Assembly: GCA_937874695.1 (NCBI GenBank)
Contig: CALNAJ010000018.1
Coordinates: 1-64,000, forward strand
Source of the DNA: an uncultured Lactobacillus sp.
Lineage (GTDB): Bacteria > Bacillota > Bacilli > Lactobacillales > Lactobacillaceae
DNA length: 64,000 nucleotides
Direction of reading: 5' to 3'
Shown here: piece by piece, positions 32,683 through 41,884 of the stretch
How positions within the stretch are numbered: the first letter of the stretch is position 1
Layout: every line of letters starts with the position of its first letter
The notes under the pieces: generated by a model
Database searches by the model: none
Seen by the model: the letters and a program-made list of their open reading frames with translations, nothing else
Told to the model about the DNA's origin: nothing
Position numbers and translations under genes: made by a program

Positions 32683-35322
32683 TTAGTGTCGTCGGTGAAC
32701 GAGCCACCAGCCGCCGGTCAGCACCACCAGTGTCAGTCCACTAATCAACAGCCCCAGGTTCAACAGCGGTGGCCAGTAGGACAGGGTGACGGTGTTCTTA
32801 CCCTTAGGTAGCTTGACTGCAGTAAACATGCCAATCGTCTTGTAGGTCTTGACCGTCTTGCCGTTAACGGTCGCGTGCCAGCCTTGTGAATATGGAATGG
32901 ACGTGTTCAAGACCTCACCCACCTTGGTTGTCGTAATCTGACCGCTGAAGTAGCGACTGGAGTGCTTGGTTAGGTGCCAAGGCTGAGTTTGCAACTGGGT
33001 GACAGCCGACTTAAAGACCTTAGTATTCAAGCTGTAAAGCGTGAAGTTTTCCAACCACAGTGACCCCTTCTTCAAGGTAATCGTCAGCTTGACGGTTTTA
33101 CCCTTGGCGTGATCAGCCACACTCACCAGAATCGTATTGCGGTAAGTCTTGTACTGGTTTAGTGTTTTGCCATTCAGAACGAAGGTCGCGTTGTCCGGAT
33201 TGACCGTGGAGCCAAACGTTAGGTAGTATGGATCGTTGGTCGTTGGCTTCATGGTCAACGTGATACTCCCAGGCTTCAACAGGTTCTTCTTCTGGAGAAC
33301 GGCTCCTGTAATCTTCGTTTGTTGATTGATGTTGGCAAACGTTACCTGATCGAAATTCTGAGCGGTGTAAAGCTTACTGTCCGCTGCATTACCGGTCAAC
33401 GCTGCCAGCCAGTTGGCCTGATATTGTGCAGGATCAGCCGTCTTATTCTTGAGTGACAGGATTTGTGAGCTCGCTGCGTAGCCCAATGGGAGCGCGTAGG
33501 GGTTCTTGTAAGTCGTTGCCCAGTTATCGGTCCCAATCTTGGTGTAATCGGCCAGGTCGGCCTTGTTAGACATCGCAGGCAGCATGCTAGAGCCACTGAG
33601 CGCACCAGATAATTCTTTTTGCTGGAAGTAGTACTTCATGTTTAGCAGCGAATCGGTGACCAGCGTTCCGTTGGTGTAAGCGACGAAGCCGTCACCGTCT
33701 GGGCTCCCAGTATTACCATAGAAGGTTGGCACCGCCTTAGGTAGGACTGAGGAGAAGACACCACCACCGTTGAAACCGGTCTGGAAGGCATCTCCCTTGG
33801 TCCGCATGAAGGTCTTACCCATCCGGTAGGTGCCGTTATCCTTCTTCTGTACCTTGTTGACTAATCGTTGAAGTTCATTGGTATAGTTGCCGTATTCGCT
33901 TTGTGAGACGTAACTGATATTATTGAGCGAGGTGAACGCGTTGGCCGAAATCTCGGTGACCCCGATGACGAAGAAGAGGAACGGATAGATCCAGTGATGC
34001 CTGATGGGTAGCGTGGTCAGGACGAGCGCCATGACCACGAAGAACATGCCCAGGAGGACTTGATTCATTTGCAGAAATTTAAAGGACTTCAGGTTGAGCG
34101 CCACGTAAGCCGCACCGGCAACCACGATGATTGTGACCAGTGCAATAGCGAACCAGCCGGGCTCAAAGTCGTCGGTCAACGTCTGGGCCGCCAGCCAAAT
34201 TAGCCAGAAACTGACGATAAAGGAGAAACGGTAGGGGTACCAGACGGGAAACTGACCGGCGTGCCAGAGTAAGTCCAGTGGCTGGAAGCACAGGGACAGT
34301 GCCAGAAAGGCCGTGATGATGCCGGCCGTGATTCGGGTACGCAACGCAATCTTGCGGTCACCGAAGTAGAAGAGCGCACCTAACAACGCAATTGCTCCAA
34401 TGAACAGGTTCGCCGTGCCGTCGGGCATTTGATCAAAATTGAAGGCACCCAGGAAGAATTTGGCAAGCATCTTAGGTGGGAAAAATTCAAATTTCCACTT
34501 AAAGGTTGTGACCGTGTACTGAGCCTTGCTCTGAGACAGCGACCACCAGGTTGGCAGTAGGACGACTGCCGAGAGGAGGCCAGCAGTAACTGACGTCCAG
34601 GCGAAGCGACCAACCTGAGCCAGGAAGCCACGGAAGTTCGTGTAGCGATCAACGGCCAGGTAAATGAACGTCAAGATCATAAAGAGACAGATCATGTAGG
34701 CCATATAGTAGTTCACAATTAAACTAATCGCCAGCCAAATAACGTAGGTCCGCCACTTGCCCGTGTGAATCAGTACATACAGGCCGTAGAAGACCAGTGG
34801 CAATAGGTAAGCCGCATCCAACCACATGATGTTGAGCTGATTGGCAATCGACCAGCCCATCAGCGCATAGGCCGTGGCAAAGGTAATCGCCTTTAAGCCG
34901 GATTGCTGGGTTGTCTTGAGTAGCACCCAAGCGAAGGCCAATCCTGCCAGACCGTATTTGATCACGTTCAGGAAGAAGACCCCCGTGGTCAGGGAGGTAC
35001 CCGGACACAAGAGTAGAATCCAGTTCAGGGGGCTCAGCAGGTAGTAGGCCCAGGTTCCCAGCATTTCGCCACCCAAGCCATTGGCGAAGGAGTAGAAGAT
35101 GCTGCTAGGATCGTGGAGTAATGCCCGTCGCATGTAAGCAAAGAAGTCGATGTATTGTTGCCCTAGATCGACCGTTAACAGACTACTCGACCCGAATGGC
35201 GCCATTTGACGGTAGATGAAATAGGCCGTCATGAGAATAAAAGGAGTTAAAAAAGCTCCAAGTAGGGTAAATTGGCGTGGCGAGAGGCGCCAGCGCCGGT
35301 TTCGAACTTGCAAGTAAGCCAC
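32683..35322 (-). CDS. yfhO: YfhO family multi-spanning membrane protein
   Basis: An 879-residue integral membrane protein of the YfhO family, resembling GT-C-fold glycosyltransferases. The N-terminal 500 residues hold about 12 hydrophobic segments, with the acidic pair VDLGQQYIDFFAYM in the first extracellular loop. A large extracytoplasmic domain follows, and a last helix (GLLISGLTLVVLTGGWWLV) ends the protein. Members are linked to lipoteichoic acid or polymer glycosylation in Bacillus and Listeria; the sugar here is unknown. The start codon is GTG at 35322, with a weak site. It is divergent from pbp2b. Confidence 0.9.
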   Translation of the reverse strand: MAYLQVRNRRWRLSPRQFTLLGAFLTPFILMTAYFIYRQMAPFGSSSLLTVDLGQQYIDFFAYMRRALLHDPSSIFYSFANGLGGEMLGTWAYYLLSPLNWILLLCPGTSLTTGVFFLNVIKYGLAGLAFAWVLLKTTQQSGLKAITFATAYALMGWSIANQLNIMWLDAAYLLPLVFYGLYVLIHTGKWRTYVIWLAISLIVNYYMAYMICLFMILTFIYLAVDRYTNFRGFLAQVGRFAWTSVTAGLLSAVVLLPTWWSLSQSKAQYTVTTFKWKFEFFPPKMLAKFFLGAFNFDQMPDGTANLFIGAIALLGALFYFGDRKIALRTRITAGIITAFLALSLCFQPLDLLWHAGQFPVWYPYRFSFIVSFWLIWLAAQTLTDDFEPGWFAIALVTIIVVAGAAYVALNLKSFKFLQMNQVLLGMFFVVMALVLTTLPIRHHWIYPFLFFVIGVTEISANAFTSLNNISYVSQSEYGNYTNELQRLVNKVQKKDNGTYRMGKTFMRTKGDAFQTGFNGGGVFSSVLPKAVPTFYGNTGSPDGDGFVAYTNGTLVTDSLLNMKYYFQQKELSGALSGSSMLPAMSNKADLADYTKIGTDNWATTYKNPYALPLGYAASSQILSLKNKTADPAQYQANWLAALTGNAADSKLYTAQNFDQVTFANINQQTKITGAVLQKKNLLKPGSITLTMKPTTNDPYYLTFGSTVNPDNATFVLNGKTLNQYKTYRNTILVSVADHAKGKTVKLTITLKKGSLWLENFTLYSLNTKVFKSAVTQLQTQPWHLTKHSSRYFSGQITTTKVGEVLNTSIPYSQGWHATVNGKTVKTYKTIGMFTAVKLPKGKNTVTLSYWPPLLNLGLLISGLTLVVLTGGWWLVHRRH

Positions 35323-35478
35323 CTCAATCTTTAGAAATTGTAAAAGTTACCTTGGAGCCTGTACATTTTGCTTTCCGCTCTCTAGAATAGCATAGAAACA
35401 TTAAATTTCGGTAGCGGGATAGTTGTCTCCAGCGAAGTTTGGTAAAATAGTAGCTGTACAATAAGGAGCAGAGCTGTT

Positions 35479-37545
35479 GTGAAGAATTTTTATAATCGAG
35501 TTAGCAATCGAAACCAGCGGTCTGGCGGCTCTCAGCGGTCACAGATCCCGTTTCGGTTAAACTTCCTATTCATTATCGTTGCCCTGTTATTTGCAGCGCT
35601 GATTGGTCAGTTGGCGTATTTGCAAGTGATGTACGGGTCGAAATTTAAGGCGGAGGTCAATTCGACCGATACCACCATTGAGACGACGAACGTGCAACGG
35701 GGGATGGTTTACGATTCCACCGGTAAAGTCTTAGTGGGAAACAAGGCCCATCAAGCGATTTCCTATACGAAGGGGGTCAACGTGCTGTCGACAAGCATGT
35801 ATGACATTGCCAACAAATTAGGGAATTATCTGACCGTTTCAACCAGTTCATTGACGCCCCGGCAGTCAATTGATTACTATTTGACCGATCAAAAGCGGTT
35901 AAAAGCAGTCGAAAGCAAGCTTTCTGGAACCAAAGGACTGTCGACAACGGCACTCTACAACAAGGCCTTGAGTTATTTGGAAGACGATTCATCCTTTAAA
36001 TTAACCAAGACCCAAAAGAATGCCGCCGCTATCTTTGCGAAGATGAGTGGGGCCTACGCCTTGTCGACCACCTACATCAAGGACTCCGGTGTTTCTAGTC
36101 AAGAGATTGCCCAAATCGGTGAACACTTGTCTGAGATGCCTGGGGTTCAGGTGGGGACGAGCTGGTCGCGGAACTACCCGAACGGGAAATCGATGAATTC
36201 CATCATCGGGACCGTTTCGTCTGAAAAGACCGGTTTGCCAAGTGACAAGGTCAACGAACTGTTAGCTCAAGGCTACTCTCGAAATGACAGTGTCGGACAA
36301 TCCTATCTGGAACAGGAGTATGAATCTGTTCTGCGCGGGACCAAGGCTGAAAAGCAGGTCGAAGTGGCTGGGAACAATACAGTGACGAAGGAAGTTAAGA
36401 AGTATGGTGGGCAAAAGGGGGACAACCTCCAATTGACCATCAACTCCAAGTTCCAGAGTCAACTGCAATCCTTAGTTAAGTCGGCTGAAGCCGGTGCCGG
36501 TGGTAATTCGACCGGGACCTATGCCGTTGTCATGAACCCCAACACTGGTGGGGTCATTGGGATGGCCGGTGTCGACCGGAATCCATCAACGGGTAAGACC
36601 ACCGATAACGCGCTGGGTACCATTAACAGCGATATCGTTATGGGGTCCGTCGTCAAGGGAGCTATGGTCTCTGGTGCCTTAATGAAGGGTGTCATCACGC
36701 CTACCAATAGTACGTTGACCGATATGCCGATCGCCGTTGGTGGGGTCAAGAAGTCTTCCTGGTTTAACCACGGGGGCGGTTCTAACATCGCCGTCAATGC
36801 CGCTGGGGCCTTGGAAGTATCTTCTAACTCCTACATGATGCAATTGGCCATGAAGGAAGCCGGATTCAACTATTCTTCCGGTGCTGCTTTGACCATGAGC
36901 ACGAAGGCGTTCGATATCGAACGGGGTTACTTCAAGCAGTTCGGTTTGGGTGTTAAGACCGGGATCGACTTGCCTGGTGAAAGTACCGGTTTGGAAGGGT
37001 CGAGTTCGTTTGCCCACATTGGGAACGCACTGGACTTGTCCTTCGGAAACTACGATGCTTACACGGTCATGCAAGTGGCCCAGTACATGTCGACCATTGC
37101 TAATGGTGGCACGCGAATCGCACCACACGTGGTTCAATCCATCCGTGGGACGACCTCAAATGGACAATTAGGTGCGGTTAAATCAACCGTTGAACCTAAG
37201 GTCCTGAACACCATTGACATGACGACTGCACAGAAGAACTTAGTCAAGGAAGGGCTCTACGACGTGGTTCATGGGAGCAACACCTACAAGACCGGTGGGG
37301 CGTTGTCATCCATTTCGCCTAAGATCTCTGCCAAGACTGGGACGGCGCAAACGTACTACAAGGGGAACGAAACGGTTACCTTGAGTTTGGCGTCATTCGC
37401 ACCGTCGACGCATCCACAAGTGGTTGTGGCTTTGGCCATGCCTAACTTGGGTGTCAACGCTGAAAGTAACAACATGGCGTTGGCCAAGAAGATTTATGCA
37501 GCATACTGGAAGACGGTTCAATCAACTTCCACAATTAATCAGTAA
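35479..37545 (+). CDS. Class B penicillin-binding protein (PBP2b-like transpeptidase)
   Basis: A 688-residue D,D-transpeptidase that cross-links peptidoglycan. It has a cytosolic basic start, one membrane anchor (about residues 29-50), a dimerisation domain (RGMVYDSTGKVL), and the penicillin-binding domain with SVVK (Ser near 390), SSN (near 449) and KTGT (near 619). Resemblance is to PBP2b/PbpA for peripheral growth. GTG at 35479 follows AAGGAG by ten bases. Stands alone with a strong terminator, then an intergenic repeat. Confidence 0.93.
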   Translation: MKNFYNRVSNRNQRSGGSQRSQIPFRLNFLFIIVALLFAALIGQLAYLQVMYGSKFKAEVNSTDTTIETTNVQRGMVYDSTGKVLVGNKAHQAISYTKGVNVLSTSMYDIANKLGNYLTVSTSSLTPRQSIDYYLTDQKRLKAVESKLSGTKGLSTTALYNKALSYLEDDSSFKLTKTQKNAAAIFAKMSGAYALSTTYIKDSGVSSQEIAQIGEHLSEMPGVQVGTSWSRNYPNGKSMNSIIGTVSSEKTGLPSDKVNELLAQGYSRNDSVGQSYLEQEYESVLRGTKAEKQVEVAGNNTVTKEVKKYGGQKGDNLQLTINSKFQSQLQSLVKSAEAGAGGNSTGTYAVVMNPNTGGVIGMAGVDRNPSTGKTTDNALGTINSDIVMGSVVKGAMVSGALMKGVITPTNSTLTDMPIAVGGVKKSSWFNHGGGSNIAVNAAGALEVSSNSYMMQLAMKEAGFNYSSGAALTMSTKAFDIERGYFKQFGLGVKTGIDLPGESTGLEGSSSFAHIGNALDLSFGNYDAYTVMQVAQYMSTIANGGTRIAPHVVQSIRGTTSNGQLGAVKSTVEPKVLNTIDMTTAQKNLVKEGLYDVVHGSNTYKTGGALSSISPKISAKTGTAQTYYKGNETVTLSLASFAPSTHPQVVVALAMPNLGVNAESNNMALAKKIYAAYWKTVQSTSTINQ

Positions 37546-37553
37546 GACAGTTT

Positions 37554-37601
37554 AAAGCGGTGTGAACGATCCGATTCGTCGGGTGGTTCACACCGCTTTT
37601 T
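37554..37601 (+). terminator. Terminator after the PBP gene
   Basis: AAAGCGGTGTGAAC and GTTCACACCGCTTT pair perfectly, followed by T-run. Confidence 0.92.
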
Positions 37602-37611
37602 GCATAACTTG

Positions 37612-37694
37612 TAGTTTGCCTGCTGTGGGGATCGGTTCGAGCCTGAGCAGCGGTCTCTTACCTCGGCCTAAACTTGAGGTTGAACGCTTAAGCC
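37612..37694 (+). repeat. Intergenic repeat family, copy D (partial)
   Basis: The core TGCCTGCTGTGGGGATCGGT, CGAGCCTGAGCAGCGGTCTC, ACCTCGGC and a final AAGCC aligns with the first 80-90 bases of copies A-C. The second half is missing. It starts 67 bases after the PBP gene stop, in the same orientation. Confidence 0.7.
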
Positions 37695-37988
37695 GATATG
37701 TGATCCATCTGATTATTTTTGGGCGAATTCGCAAGAGTCTTCAGACCAACGAAAGTATTGGTGTATAATGTTTCTGTATCAGGGACAATTGCCCATTACT
37801 TTATCCGCTTGATGCAGTGGGGCAATCAGCGGTCACCGAATCAGTTGCAACTCTAGGTAATTTAGCTGTTAAGTATTTTTCCTTAACATATTTGGAATTA
37901 TGGCTGGTAATTGTCCCGAAATAATGGTAATATATTACGAGTTAAGGCTCATGCCTGTAATTATGAACAAGTTGGGAGGTTACCCATA
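37695..37988. other. Leader region before rpmG
   Basis: About 290 AT-rich bases. A -10-like TATAAT occurs at 37764-37769, giving a possible long leader, and TAATATATT near 37928 is a nearer candidate. GGGACAATTGCCC (37782) and TAATTGTCCC (37908) are complementary, so the leader may fold. No coding frame is supported. Confidence 0.4.
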
Positions 37989-38138
37989 ATGCGTGTACAC
38001 ATCACTTTAGAATGTACTGAATGCCACGAACGCAACTACTTATCCAGCAAGAACCGGCGTAATAACCCGGATCGTGTTGAATTTAAGAAGTACTGCCCAC
38101 GTGACCGGAAAGTAACTTTGCATCGCGAAACTAAGTAA
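37989..38138 (+). CDS. rpmG: 50S ribosomal protein L33 (zinc-poor form)
   Basis: A 49-residue L33. The first pair CTEC (C9, C12) is intact, but the second pair has only C36, with Asp at position 39, so the zinc ribbon is incomplete. Forms with reduced cysteine sets are the zinc-independent (C-minus) L33 paralogs used when zinc is scarce. Another L33 copy would be expected elsewhere. GGGAGG precedes the ATG by nine bases, and a terminator overlaps the stop. Confidence 0.94.
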   Translation: MRVHITLECTECHERNYLSSKNRRNNPDRVEFKKYCPRDRKVTLHRETK

Positions 38139-38167
38139 GGGTACGGGCGAGAGTCCGACCCTTTTTT
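38137..38167 (+). terminator. Terminator after rpmG
   Basis: AAGGGT and ACCCTT frame an inner ACGGGC/GTCCG stem; T7 follows. Confidence 0.8.
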
Positions 38168-38197
38168 TATACATCAAATGAATCAAGGGGGTAAATG

Positions 38198-38749
38198 ATG
38201 CCAAGTAAAGCAGAGATTCGGCAACAAACGATTAAGGCCCTGTCCGCGATGGCCGTTGTCGACCGCCGGCGGGCGTCTGATGACCTCTATCGACAACTGT
38301 GGGCGTTACCGGCCTACCAGCAGGCGACAACGATCGCAACGACCATCAGTGGCGGCTTTGAGCTCGCTACCCGGCCGATTATTGAACGGGCACAGGCCGA
38401 TGGTAAGACGGTAGCAGTCCCGCAGACGCTACCGCAGCGCCAGATGGCTTTTCACGTGATGGATGAGACCACCACGCTGACCCGGACGAAATTCGGTCTG
38501 ATGGAGCCACAAGACAATCGGGTGATTGATCCGGCCGACTTCGACCTGATTATCGTACCCGGCTTGGTCTTTGCGGCCAGTGGTGAGCGGGTTGGCTTTG
38601 GTGGCGGCTACTATGACCGCTACCTGCCTAAGACGACCGGAACCAAGGTTGCCTTAGCCTTACCCGCTCAGCAGATTGCCGCGCCGACTTGGCATGTTGA
38701 TTCCTTTGACATATTATTGGACGCGGTACTAGCCGCTAATTTAGAATAG
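38198..38749 (+). CDS. yqgN: 5-formyltetrahydrofolate cyclo-ligase
   Basis: A 183-residue enzyme that converts 5-formyl-THF to 5,10-methenyl-THF with ATP. The C-terminal GERVGFGGGYYDRYL is the substrate and ATP-binding signature; the N-terminal KAEIRQQTIKAL is also typical. ATG at 38198 is chosen over the adjacent ATG at 38195 because AAGGGGG then has normal spacing. It is followed by rhomboid, yqgQ and glcK, the same gene order as in Bacillus (yqgN-yqgP-yqgQ-glcK). Confidence 0.92.
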   Translation: MPSKAEIRQQTIKALSAMAVVDRRRASDDLYRQLWALPAYQQATTIATTISGGFELATRPIIERAQADGKTVAVPQTLPQRQMAFHVMDETTTLTRTKFGLMEPQDNRVIDPADFDLIIVPGLVFAASGERVGFGGGYYDRYLPKTTGTKVALALPAQQIAAPTWHVDSFDILLDAVLAANLE

Positions 38750-38764
38750 AGAGGAAGCGGCATC

Positions 38765-39448
38765 GTGGCGCAGCAAATGAAGTATCGGCTTAATCGGCTC
38801 AATCAATACCCGTTCATGACGGTCGGCCTCATTGTCATCATGGTTCTGGTGTACGGTGCCATGACGTTAGACGGTGGGAGTACCAGCGCTAACGTCTTGA
38901 TTACCTTTGGGGCGAAGCTGAACCCACTGATTCAACAGGGGGAATGGTGGCGGCTCTTTACGCCAATGTTTCTGCATATTGGGTTTACCCATATCCTGAT
39001 GAACATGATCACCCTGTACTTCGTGGGGATTCAGATTGAAGCAGCGTTCGGTCACACGCGGTTCCTGGCCCTGTTCTTGGTGTCTGGGGTCGGCGGTAAC
39101 GTCGCGAGCTTCTGTTTCTCGAATAGTTTATCAGCGGGGGCCAGCACGGCCATTTTCGGCCTGTTTGGGGCCTTCATGATGCTCGGGGAGTCTTTCTGGC
39201 AGAATCCAGTGATTCGTCAGCTCGCGCAGACCTTCTTGGCCTTCGTGGTGATGAACATTATCTTTGATTTATTCGCACCAGGGATTGATTTAGCAGGGCA
39301 CATTGGTGGACTGGCTGCCGGCTTTTTGGTAGCGTATTCATTAGGTGTTCCTAGAATTGGTAAGGTTAGCGTAGTCAAACGCGTTGTAGCAACTATCGTC
39401 TTGATTGGTGGATTGGTCTGGCTGTATATGCACGGCATGGCGCAGTAG
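38765..39448 (+). CDS. gluP: Rhomboid family intramembrane serine protease
   Basis: A 227-residue protein with about six membrane segments. The catalytic Ser is in GASTAIFGLFGAF (GxSx), the His in LAGHIGGLAAG, and the HIGFTHILMNM element holds the usual His/Asn of the oxyanion helix. It cleaves membrane-spanning substrates within the bilayer. Unlike Bacillus GluP (about 500 residues) it lacks extra domains. GTG at 38765 has GAGAGGAAG upstream. It lies in the yqgN-gluP-yqgQ-glcK operon. Confidence 0.93.
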   Translation: MAQQMKYRLNRLNQYPFMTVGLIVIMVLVYGAMTLDGGSTSANVLITFGAKLNPLIQQGEWWRLFTPMFLHIGFTHILMNMITLYFVGIQIEAAFGHTRFLALFLVSGVGGNVASFCFSNSLSAGASTAIFGLFGAFMMLGESFWQNPVIRQLAQTFLAFVVMNIIFDLFAPGIDLAGHIGGLAAGFLVAYSLGVPRIGKVSVVKRVVATIVLIGGLVWLYMHGMAQ

Positions 39449-39490
39449 AAGCGAAAATGTCTCGTGCAATTTCACGGAGGTTGTGGCACA

Positions 39491-39721
39491 ATGAAAACGT
39501 TATATGATGTTCAGCAGCTACTTAAAAAATTTGGTATTTATGTCTACGTGGGCAAACGTCTTTGGGACATCGAAGTCATGGCATTGGAATTGGATCACCT
39601 CCGTAAAGCACGGGTGGTCGACGACAAGACCTTTGTGGCGGCTAAGGTGGTTCTCACACATGAACACCGCATTGAAGTACAACATGCAAGAGATCAGCAC
39701 CAATCCATTGGAGGGATTTAG
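39491..39721 (+). CDS. yqgQ: YqgQ family protein (DUF910)
   Basis: A 76-residue protein with the family phrase YDVQQLLKKFGIYVYVGKRL and then WDIE. YqgQ proteins fold as three helices and may bind nucleic acid; function is unknown. It starts at ATG 39491 after GGAGG and directly precedes glcK, as in most Bacillota. The C-terminal RDQHQSIGGI tail is specific to this lineage. Confidence 0.92.
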   Translation: MKTLYDVQQLLKKFGIYVYVGKRLWDIEVMALELDHLRKARVVDDKTFVAAKVVLTHEHRIEVQHARDQHQSIGGI

Positions 39722-39724
39722 AGT

Positions 39725-40696
39725 ATGGCACGGAATTTAATTGGAATCGATTTAGGCGGGACTACGACAAAGATGGCATTCCTCTCCACCGCTGGAGAAA
39801 TTCTGGCAAAGTGGAGCATTCCCACGGATATCTCAGACGAAGGTAGCCACATCGTTCCCAATATTATCGATTCGATCAATCAACACATTACGAACTCAGT
39901 ATTTAGCAAAAACGACTTTATCGGTATCGGGATGGGGACGCCCGGTTCAGTCGACATTGAAAATGGGACGGTCATCGGGGCCTTCAACTTAAACTGGAAG
40001 AAGCGGCAACAGGTTCGTGACCAGATTCAAGCGGGTATCGGCCTGCAATTCATCTTGGACAACGATGCCAACGTGGCATCCCTGGGTGAATACTGGAAGG
40101 GTGCCGGTGAAAAGGACGCAGATGTCGTCTTCGTTACCTTAGGAACCGGTGTCGGCGGTGGGGTCATCGCTGGCGGTCACCTGTTGCACGGGATCAATGG
40201 TGGGGCCGGTGAACTCGGCCACGTCACGGTGCAACCAAACGGTTACCTGTGTACCTGTGGCAAGCGCGGTTGCTTGGAACAATACGCTTCAGCAACCGGG
40301 GTTGTTCACGTGGCCTCTGACATGGCTAAGGACTTCATGGGCACGTCACGTTTGAAGGAAATGGAAGACAATCAGGAAAGCGTGACGTCTAAGATGGTCT
40401 TCTATTTGGCTGACAACGGGGACATCTTGGCCAACCAAGTCGTTGACCGGGTGACGTTCTACTTAGGGTTAGCCTTGGCTAATGTTGCCAACATCTTGAA
40501 CCCAGCCAACATCATCATTGGTGGTGGGGTTTCTAACGCCGGCAACACCCTGTTACAACCGACGACCCGTTACTTCCAAGAAAATGCTTTCCCAGCAGTT
40601 CGGGATTCAACCAAGCTGCGGTTAGCACAACTCGGAAATGACGCCGGGGTCATCGGGGCCGCTTCATTAGCATTACGGTTCCAAAAGACAAACTAA
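39725..40696 (+). CDS. glcK: Glucokinase (ROK family)
   Basis: A 323-residue ATP-dependent glucokinase, giving glucose 6-phosphate for the phosphoketolase pathway. ATP-binding GIDLGGTTTKMAFL lies at the N-terminus, catalytic Asp in FILDNDANVASLGEYW, the ROK signature in GGGVIAGGHLLHGINGGAGE, and the zinc motif CTCGKRGCLEQYAS. Full length. Four bases after yqgQ; ribosome site GGAGGG. Confidence 0.96.
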   Translation: MARNLIGIDLGGTTTKMAFLSTAGEILAKWSIPTDISDEGSHIVPNIIDSINQHITNSVFSKNDFIGIGMGTPGSVDIENGTVIGAFNLNWKKRQQVRDQIQAGIGLQFILDNDANVASLGEYWKGAGEKDADVVFVTLGTGVGGGVIAGGHLLHGINGGAGELGHVTVQPNGYLCTCGKRGCLEQYASATGVVHVASDMAKDFMGTSRLKEMEDNQESVTSKMVFYLADNGDILANQVVDRVTFYLGLALANVANILNPANIIIGGGVSNAGNTLLQPTTRYFQENAFPAVRDSTKLRLAQLGNDAGVIGAASLALRFQKTN

Positions 40697-40729
40697 AAGA
40701 TTTAGAGGATTAGGAAGGAAGATTTCGTT

Positions 40730-41143
40730 TTGGTTATTGGTGCAATCTCAGGATGGACAGTTTACATGATTGTCCTCATCATTCTTATTGCCGTGTGGGG
40801 CGGCTGGCAGTTGACAACGATCATCCGGCGTAACCGGGTCGCAAAGTTGATCGATGCCGAAACATTTGAAGCTGGTATTCGGACGGCTCAAGTCGTTGAC
40901 TTACGCGAAAAAAAGGACTTTGACGCGGGACACATTTTGGGGGCGCGCAATTTCCCTTACTCAACGTTCAAGGCTTATCACAGCCAACTCCGCAAGGATC
41001 TCCCGGTCTACTTATACGACCAAGGGAAGACCATCAGCACGCGGGCAGCAATCATGTTAGGTAAAGATGGTTTCGACCAGATCTTTATCCTGAAGAATGG
41101 TTACGTGCGTTGGGAAGGTAAGACAAAGAAAACGAAGTATTAA
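40730..41143 (+). CDS. yqhL: Membrane-anchored rhodanese-like protein without catalytic Cys
   Basis: A 137-residue protein with an N-terminal membrane helix (about residues 9-30) and a rhodanese domain (VVDLREKKDFDAGHILGARN). The active-site loop reads YLYDQGKTIS, with Asp97 where the sulfur-carrying Cys normally stands, so sulfur transferase activity is unlikely. It is encoded behind glcK as in Bacillus, where YqhL is also linked to this gene. TTG at 40730 follows AAGGAAG by nine bases. It may be a structural or binding module. Confidence 0.88.
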   Translation: MVIGAISGWTVYMIVLIILIAVWGGWQLTTIIRRNRVAKLIDAETFEAGIRTAQVVDLREKKDFDAGHILGARNFPYSTFKAYHSQLRKDLPVYLYDQGKTISTRAAIMLGKDGFDQIFILKNGYVRWEGKTKKTKY

Positions 41144-41149
41144 ACAAGT

Positions 41150-41187
41150 AAGGACCCACGGCATTTTTGCCGCGGGTCCTTTTTTAT
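41150..41187 (+). terminator. Terminator after the rhodanese gene
   Basis: AAGGACCC(A)CGGCA and TGCCG(C)GGGTCCTT pair, followed by T5. Confidence 0.93.
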
Positions 41188-41203
41188 CAATCTGAGAATT
41201 GTC

Positions 41204-41388
41204 GTCTGCGGATGCCAGCAACTCCGCCTGCTGTGGGGGCCGGTCCAAGCCAAAGAGCGGTCTTGAACCTCGACTTGAAGCCGCAAAAATCGTGCGTCTC
41301 CAAGTTCGCCCCATGACCTAGCCTGACGGAGAACGTCAGCCAAGGTCATCGACACGGCCGGCTACGTTACTGGCCTCCTCCGGCTAGG
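41204..41388 (+). repeat. Intergenic repeat family, copy B (3' of rhodanese gene)
   Basis: Shares CTCCGCCTGCTGTGGGGGCC, GTCCAAGCCAAAGAGCGGTC, CCTCGACTTGAAGCC, GTCTCCAAGTTCGCCCCATG, CACGGCCGGCTACGTTACTG and CCTCCTCCGGCTA with copies A and C. It begins 61 bases after the upstream stop, after its terminator, in the same orientation. Noncoding. Confidence 0.88.
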
Positions 41389-41511
41389 CTAATACACAGC
41401 CATAACCAATTACCCTGACCGTAAATTTAGATATTGGCAGAATGCTTAGCAGTAAGTTTACTCAGTCACATTGTATTCACGTGGGTTCATCCTTAATTCA
41501 GAGAGTAAATA

Positions 41512-41545
41512 AAAAGAAACCTGGGATAAACCTCCCAGGTTCCTT
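41512..41545 (-). terminator. Terminator of the DUF3042 gene
   Basis: On the minus strand GGAACCTGGGAGG pairs with CCCAGGTTTC and is followed by T-rich sequence. Confidence 0.85.
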
Positions 41546-41550
41546 ACGAA

Positions 41551-41727
41551 CTAACCGTTGTGAGCTGAGTGGCTCTTACGGTTGGCCCGTTTGCGGTTTT
41601 CTTCAAACCGTGATTCTTGGTCTTCGATTGGTTGAACGACCTTTTTTTTGAAAGAGAAGACAGCACCGGCAACGGCACTGGCCGTAGCGACGACGCCAAA
41701 GAGAAAGCCCTTAGTGAAATGCTTCAT
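41551..41727 (-). CDS. DUF3042 family small membrane protein
   Basis: A 58-residue protein: a single membrane helix (GFLFGVVATASAVAGAVFSF) followed by a charged amphipathic tail (KKKVVQPIEDQESRFEENRK). This is the DUF3042 pattern of lactobacilli. No function is known. The start is ATG 41727, eight bases after AGGAGT; an in-frame upstream start is less likely. Confidence 0.88.
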   Translation of the reverse strand: MKHFTKGFLFGVVATASAVAGAVFSFKKKVVQPIEDQESRFEENRKRANRKSHSAHNG

Positions 41728-41884
41728 AGTATCGACTCCTATCATTTTTTAATAAATTAGTTATCCGCTTCCATTATGCTGGTTTTGCCCTGAAATAGCC
41801 AGCAATTAGCTGAATCCGGTCGAAAAAGTCAGGGGTTTTGTGATACGCTAGCCTTTAGGAAAAACGATGAAGGGAGTGGCGGCA

